From assembly GCF_037893015.1 (NCBI RefSeq), contig NC_133658.1, positions 284,833,719 through 284,897,718 of the forward strand: DNA of 64,000 bases, in the 5' to 3' direction. The notes under the pieces were generated by a model, which saw nothing but the letters and a program-made list of their open reading frames with translations, was not told the DNA's origin and searched no databases. A program made the translations under genes and the position numbers. This document shows positions 63,030-64,000 of the stretch, in pieces. Position 1 is the stretch's first letter. Each line of letters starts with the position of its first letter. This DNA is from Macrotis lagotis. Its lineage: Eukaryota > Chordata > Mammalia > Peramelemorphia > Peramelidae.

Positions 63030-64000
63030 GGCAGGGTATATACGTAACAGATTTTATTACATTAAACAATAATAAGTGATAGCAACAAGTTCAAGAGAAG
63101 ATCAGCATAGGAGCTTTGATCCCTGCAGAAGCATGAGCAACACCTAATTGGGGGAAGGGGGTTCTCAATCTCCCTGGGGGCTGGTCCCAGAGAGTCCCCA
63201 AACCCACTGCCTTCATTCCCTAGTCCCACTCCCTCCTGGGTGAGTAGGACAAAAAAGGACCCAATTCATGACCCATGTAGCATCTGCCTCGATGACAAGA
63301 GAAGGGGGGGAAGTGGAAGTGAAAAGAGGAGGTGATAAAGACATTTGGAATCAACAATTTTGTTTTGTTTTATTAAGTATATAATCAGATTTATTCAATT
63401 TGCTGGGAGTCAAGTAGAGACCAAAGCATCAGACTTCATGTCACCCTCATCTCTGAAATGTGAAGGATAGGGTTCATTCACAACCCCTCTTCTGTCCCTG
63501 CTGTAAGTCCCTTCCTGATGGTGGGGACAGGTGACCCAAAGGTGAGGTGTTGTCTTTCCTGCTCATTTCTAGCCTTAGGACAGAGAGTAAGGGTTCAACC
63601 CCCCCCCAAAAAAACAACAACAACAACAACAAAAAAACCCCACGGCTCCAAGGCTTGTCTTTGGTTGTCAACTAATCTTTTGCAAATTTCCCAGTAATCC
63701 TTTCCCCTCCTTCTAAAGCAGGGTTCCTTTCCTGAATGGCTGACTAGCAGCACACCTTCCTTCTCTGGTCAACTGTCCGAAGTCTTGCTGCAACCAAAAG
63801 GAAGGGGGTGGTCTGGCCTCTCCTCCACTCCCCACACTCCAAGCTTTCTAGCCCTCAGAACAGAAGAATGTCATTCTCTTCTCATAGCCAATAAGCTAAA
63901 CAGTCTGTTCTCTATGAACCAGGACCAGGTTAGTTGTATTCAAGGCCACTCTTTCAGTTCCTGTTCCCCATTTCACAGAGGGGATGATCTGAGGCACTAT
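63030..64000 (-). other. Possible 3' UTR / terminal exon of a minus-strand gene extending beyond the window
   Basis: Almost 1 kb without interspersed repeats, unusual here. On the minus strand it carries AATAAA hexamers near 63,046, 63,370 and 63,390, with T-rich sequence (TGTGATTCTTTCTTCTCC) after the most distal one. No convincing coding frame is present; the 65-codon minus frame at 63,474-63,671 ends in low-complexity sequence. A long repeat-poor 3' UTR would look like this, but so would a conserved non-coding block. Confidence 0.3.
63608..63637. repeat. (CAA)n microsatellite in A-rich run
   Basis: Six CAA units flanked by A7 runs, preceded by C9. Confidence 0.9.

Noticed and set aside
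1..64000. Endogenous retrovirus
   Set aside because: I looked for LTR pairs, primer-binding sites and gag/pol motifs and recognised none; the only reverse-transcriptase traces are CR1/L3-type LINE.
1..64000. Prokaryotic or phage-type defence, toxin-antitoxin or biosynthetic system
   Set aside because: No dense gene arrangement, ribosome-binding sites or domain motifs. The sequence is a repeat-rich mammalian genome segment.

Overview
The window is vertebrate, almost certainly marsupial, nuclear DNA. It is AT-rich and dense in interspersed repeats. It lacks bacterial-type operons, and I recognise no functional protein-coding gene. The marsupial assignment rests on the repeat spectrum. There are many copies of a tRNA-headed CORE-SINE beginning GGGCAGCTAGGTGGC and ending ...CACTTAACCCCATTGCCTT + A-rich tail. 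There are also related SINEs with an ...AAGAGTCGGACATGACTG-type tail, SINEs with an RTE-like tail (...CCTGATGTCATGGTCTTC...), marsupial-type L1 and HAL1-like 3' ends, and older mammalian MIR, L2 and CR1/L3 fossils. I cannot decide between an American opossum and an Australian (for example dasyurid) genome by eye.

Layout. 0-5 kb: a CR1/L3-type LINE fossil carrying younger SINEs, a pogo-like DNA transposon with a broken transposase (3,590-4,426) and a GATA tract. 5-16 kb: hAT-like remnants, two L2 3' ends, a 350-bp purine tract, a minus-strand L1 3' end, SINEs and unique sequence. 16-35 kb: SINEs and MIRs, two plus-strand L1 fragments, several copies of a dispersed repeat I could not name (called family D here), and at 25.0-25.5 kb on the minus strand a set of signals that looks like the terminal exon of a gene. 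35.2-43.4 kb: an L1/HAL1 block ending in a nearly full-length minus-strand HAL1-like element with a decayed ORF1 and no ORF2. 43-51 kb: nested SINEs, a hAT-like element, and a CR1 fossil that reaches its 3' end. 51.1-52.2 kb: a 34-unit minisatellite with a period of about 33 bp, whose unit resembles the 3' end of CR1. 53-58 kb: an L2 3' end, an internally deleted Tigger1-like element, an L1 3' end and another CR1 fossil. 58-64 kb: repeat-poorer unique sequence with a CTCF-like motif, RFX-like boxes, and minus-strand polyadenylation signals bounding what may be the 3' UTR of a gene lying mostly beyond 64,000.

Working together: apart from the two possible minus-strand gene ends, the content is fossil mobile DNA. 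Insertion order can be read in several places. The youngest layer is the A-type SINE, with intact 10-15 bp target-site duplications, inserted into older SINE, L1, hAT and family D copies. I found no CRISPR-like, phage-like, toxin-antitoxin or biosynthetic system and no recognisable retroviral gene. All coordinates of repeats are by-eye boundaries, generally good to about 10-30 bp.
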